NCBI GenBank assembly: GCA_031549525.1
Contig: JAVBPQ010000157.1
Span: 1 to 7,829 of the forward strand
Source: WQUF01 sp031549525
GTDB taxonomy: Bacteria; Bacillota; Clostridia; Clostridiales; Clostridiaceae
Reading direction: 5' to 3'
DNA length: 7,829 nt
Part shown: positions 6,156 through 7,829 of the stretch, one piece after another
How the letters are laid out: every line of letters begins with the position of its first letter
Numbering within the stretch: the first letter of the stretch is position 1
The notes under the pieces: model-generated
The model's input: the letters and a program-made list of their open reading frames with translations, nothing else
Told to the model about the DNA's origin: nothing
Databases searched by the model: none
Translations under genes and position numbers: made by a program

Positions 6156-7562
6156 ATATTTTTCATTAACCCAGACATTTAGTTGATCTTTATACCAAGA
6201 ACGTACAGGATCTACAAGTTTAGATATATCAAATAGGTCATATAGTCTCTTATCTTTCATAGCAATTCCATCCACACTCCTGCGCTTTTGAAAAATATAG
6301 TCCTGTCCATATTCTTGAAACATAGAATCTCCTACCCCGCAAAACATAGCAAATCCCTTTGATTTTGCATATTCAAACTTTTCATTATCCTTTTCACTAT
6401 CAAATTCCATCTCTTCTCCATATGAGTACATATATAAAGGAGTATATCCAATGAGATGCTTTGTAGATTTAAGAAAAAGATCCATATCCTTTTTAAATAA
6501 TTCATTGCTCATATCTATCGGCTGATTAGGACCATCTCCATGAGAAGCAAAGTACCAGCCTGTCTCTTTTAACCTTTCAATAATAGGCATTACTTCCTTA
6601 TTCCCTTTTTCAAATAGAGAATTATCAGAAGGACCTGTCTCATAACCTAATATTCCGTTAAAACTCGTTACTGCAAGGCATCCTTTAGCATTGTTCATAC
6701 TAAAATTAGGATGCTCTTTAACAAATTCATCAAGTATTGGTATCACTTCATTATCCTTTGAAATAACGTCCTTTCCATCCATATCTTTCGAATATGTAGC
6801 CACATTACCATCTTTATCTAAAACAAGCTTAAATACTCTACCATCATCCTTCATATAGTCATAATAGCATATATCATCCACAGAAATTATGATAGGTTTT
6901 TTACCCTCTGGAATCATTATAGGTCTTTTAGAAAGTTTTATAACCGCACCTTTTTCATCTAATGTGAGATTAAACATAGTGCGGGCATCTATTAAAATAT
7001 AATCATTTTCATAAAGCTGCCTTAAGGCCTCTTTAAACTCCAATACAGTGGTCATATAATCAGCTTGATCTTGTGAGGTAGAATTTTCAGAAAATGCACG
7101 ATCAGGATATGCAATAAGAGGCTTAAAGAAAATATGCTGTACAGCGCCATTAAACTCAACAATATTAGTTGTAGAGAAAATGATATTTAAAACATCAGAA
7201 TTATTAGAATAATATTCTTGTAATTTATTACCTATTTCGTTTGCAGCAACATATTCTCCGTTTCTTATCATATTTTGAGCTTTTTGTATATATTGCTTTA
7301 GAAGATCCTGTTTTATTTTAGATAATTTTTTATCCTTCTTATTATACAATAATGGAGCGTCATTTGGTATTTGATTCACTGTATCTATTGCCTCTAAGAA
7401 ATTCCCGCTATGTGTAAGCTCTATAGCAGTGATAGCCTTATCAATAGCATTTCTATATTGCATTCCCATTATCATAAAAATGGCAAGTACCAATATCAAA
7501 ACAATGACTAAGATGAAATTATTACTTTTAGTAGTTGTATTCTTATCGTGGTTACTTCTCAC
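6147..7562 (-). CDS. Membrane-anchored polysaccharide deacetylase-like protein, atypical active site
   Basis: A 471-residue protein with a polar N-terminus, one transmembrane segment (about residues 16-34, ILVIVLILVLAIFMIMGM) that should leave the rest outside the cell, a helical linker (about 37-135) and a C-terminal region (about 140-441) resembling clostridial NodB-type polysaccharide deacetylases. Visible family marks are HIFFKPLIAYP, the helix with FKEALRQLYENDYILID, then KKPIIISVDDICYYDYM (motif 1, D229-D230), GWYFASHGDGP (motif 2 region, H341) and LYMYSYGEEM (motif 3 region). NodB enzymes normally use an H-x-x-x-H pair; here the second position is proline (P345), and the usual P-[FY]-G is SYG. 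The fold is therefore probable but catalysis is doubtful. The GTG start at 7562 is chosen because GGAGG (7572-7568) lies 5 bases upstream, while the in-frame TTG at 7574 overlaps that site. It is convergent with the sulfatase operon and transcribed from its own promoter. Confidence 0.75.
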   Translation of the reverse strand: MRSNHDKNTTTKSNNFILVIVLILVLAIFMIMGMQYRNAIDKAITAIELTHSGNFLEAIDTVNQIPNDAPLLYNKKDKKLSKIKQDLLKQYIQKAQNMIRNGEYVAANEIGNKLQEYYSNNSDVLNIIFSTTNIVEFNGAVQHIFFKPLIAYPDRAFSENSTSQDQADYMTTVLEFKEALRQLYENDYILIDARTMFNLTLDEKGAVIKLSKRPIMIPEGKKPIIISVDDICYYDYMKDDGRVFKLVLDKDGNVATYSKDMDGKDVISKDNEVIPILDEFVKEHPNFSMNNAKGCLAVTSFNGILGYETGPSDNSLFEKGNKEVMPIIERLKETGWYFASHGDGPNQPIDMSNELFKKDMDLFLKSTKHLIGYTPLYMYSYGEEMEFDSEKDNEKFEYAKSKGFAMFCGVGDSMFQEYGQDYIFQKRRSVDGIAMKDKRLYDLFDISKLVDPVRSWYKDQLNVWVNEKYKN

Positions 7563-7567
7563 AAGTG

Positions 7568-7572
7568 CCTCC
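7568..7572 (-). promoter_or_regulatory. Ribosome binding site that fixes the deacetylase-like start at GTG 7562
   Basis: The minus strand reads GGAGG at 7572-7568, then CACTT, then GTG (7562-7560) in frame. The longer in-frame TTG at 7574-7572 overlaps the first base of this site and is unlikely to be used. Confidence 0.75.
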
Positions 7573-7587
7573 AAAATAAAATTTCAT

Positions 7588-7616
7588 ATTATTTCGTCTT
7601 TTATATTTTATGTAAA
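7588..7616 (-). promoter_or_regulatory. Predicted sigma-A promoter of the deacetylase-like gene
   Basis: On the minus strand TTTACA (7616-7611) is a 5-of-6 match to the -35 box, and AATAAT (7593-7588) a 5-of-6 match to the -10 box, with exactly 17 bases between them. Transcription would begin near 7581, leaving a short leader of about 19 bases before GTG 7562. Confidence 0.6.
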
Positions 7617-7720
7617 ATTATCGCAGTAAATATATAATGAATATTGTTTACTTAAATAAGTATAAAGTAATAATTTGGCAATGTAAATCACTACTTAAAG
7701 CCATTTTTATATTAAATTTC

Positions 7721-7757
7721 TATATATTTATTAAATAATTTAATTATCAAATATATA
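7721..7757. repeat. Nested AT-only inverted repeats
   Basis: TATATATTT (7721-7729) is repeated inverted as AAATATATA (7749-7757), and between the arms lies a second dyad, TTAAAT, one base, ATTTAA (7731-7743). The surrounding 7617-7829 region is extremely AT-rich and shows no gene. Such dyads are frequent by chance at this composition, so a protein-binding or replication role is not claimed. Confidence 0.25.
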
Positions 7758-7829
7758 AATCCATATTCTGTTAAATTAATTCGTGCCTTTAAAATTACAT
7801 TTAAAATAAGAGCACCTAAATTAAATAGA

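Noticed and set aside
7429..7629. Plus-strand open frame of 66 codons opposite the start of the deacetylase-like gene
   Set aside because: Its hydrophobic appearance is the complement of the transmembrane segment and AT-rich leader on the other strand; no ribosome binding site precedes it.
7617..7829. Mobile-element end, CRISPR array or RNA gene in the right-hand AT-rich region
   Set aside because: There are no regularly spaced repeats, no terminal inverted repeat matched elsewhere in the window, and no GC-containing structure typical of tRNA or riboswitches.

Overview
The window is AT-rich with strong AGGAGG-type ribosome binding sites, TTG and GTG starts, short U-tailed hairpin terminators and sigma-A-like promoters. 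This suggests a low-GC Gram-positive bacterium, most likely a clostridial anaerobe. The assignment rests on composition and protein style; there is no rRNA or other marker gene here.

Layout, left to right. (1) Bases 1-69 are the 3' end of an unidentified plus-strand gene. (2) Bases 70-383 hold no convincing gene; they contain two hairpins just after that gene and, near the right end, a good extended -10 promoter. (3) Bases 393-2873 encode a large MalT/LuxR-type (STAND ATPase) transcription regulator, closed by a textbook intrinsic terminator. (4) Bases 3019-6107 form a compact three-gene unit: a DUF1269 glycine-zipper membrane protein, a large Cys-type arylsulfatase without a signal peptide, and a small DUF202 (YidH-like) membrane protein. 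The gaps are 33 bases and then a 1-base stop/start overlap, and the unit ends in a hairpin that can serve as a terminator in both directions. (5) Bases 6147-7562 on the minus strand encode a membrane-anchored protein resembling polysaccharide deacetylases, with its own good promoter at 7588-7616. (6) The last ~210 bases are very AT-rich non-coding DNA.

Working interpretation: the MalT-like protein is a candidate ligand-sensing activator of the neighbouring sulfatase unit. The sulfatase appears cytoplasmic, so its sulfate ester substrate would have to enter the cell or arise inside it. The two small membrane proteins bound into the same transcript are the least understood part. No sulfatase-maturing enzyme is present, so the formylglycine modification must be supplied from elsewhere in the genome. 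The deacetylase-like gene is convergent with the sulfatase unit and is probably unrelated to it; it appears to lack one of the metal-binding histidines expected for the family.

The most useful points for follow-up are the sulfatase / DUF1269 / DUF202 module under a MalT-like regulator, the altered deacetylase active site, and two start codons that simple longest-frame calling would place inside the ribosome binding site.
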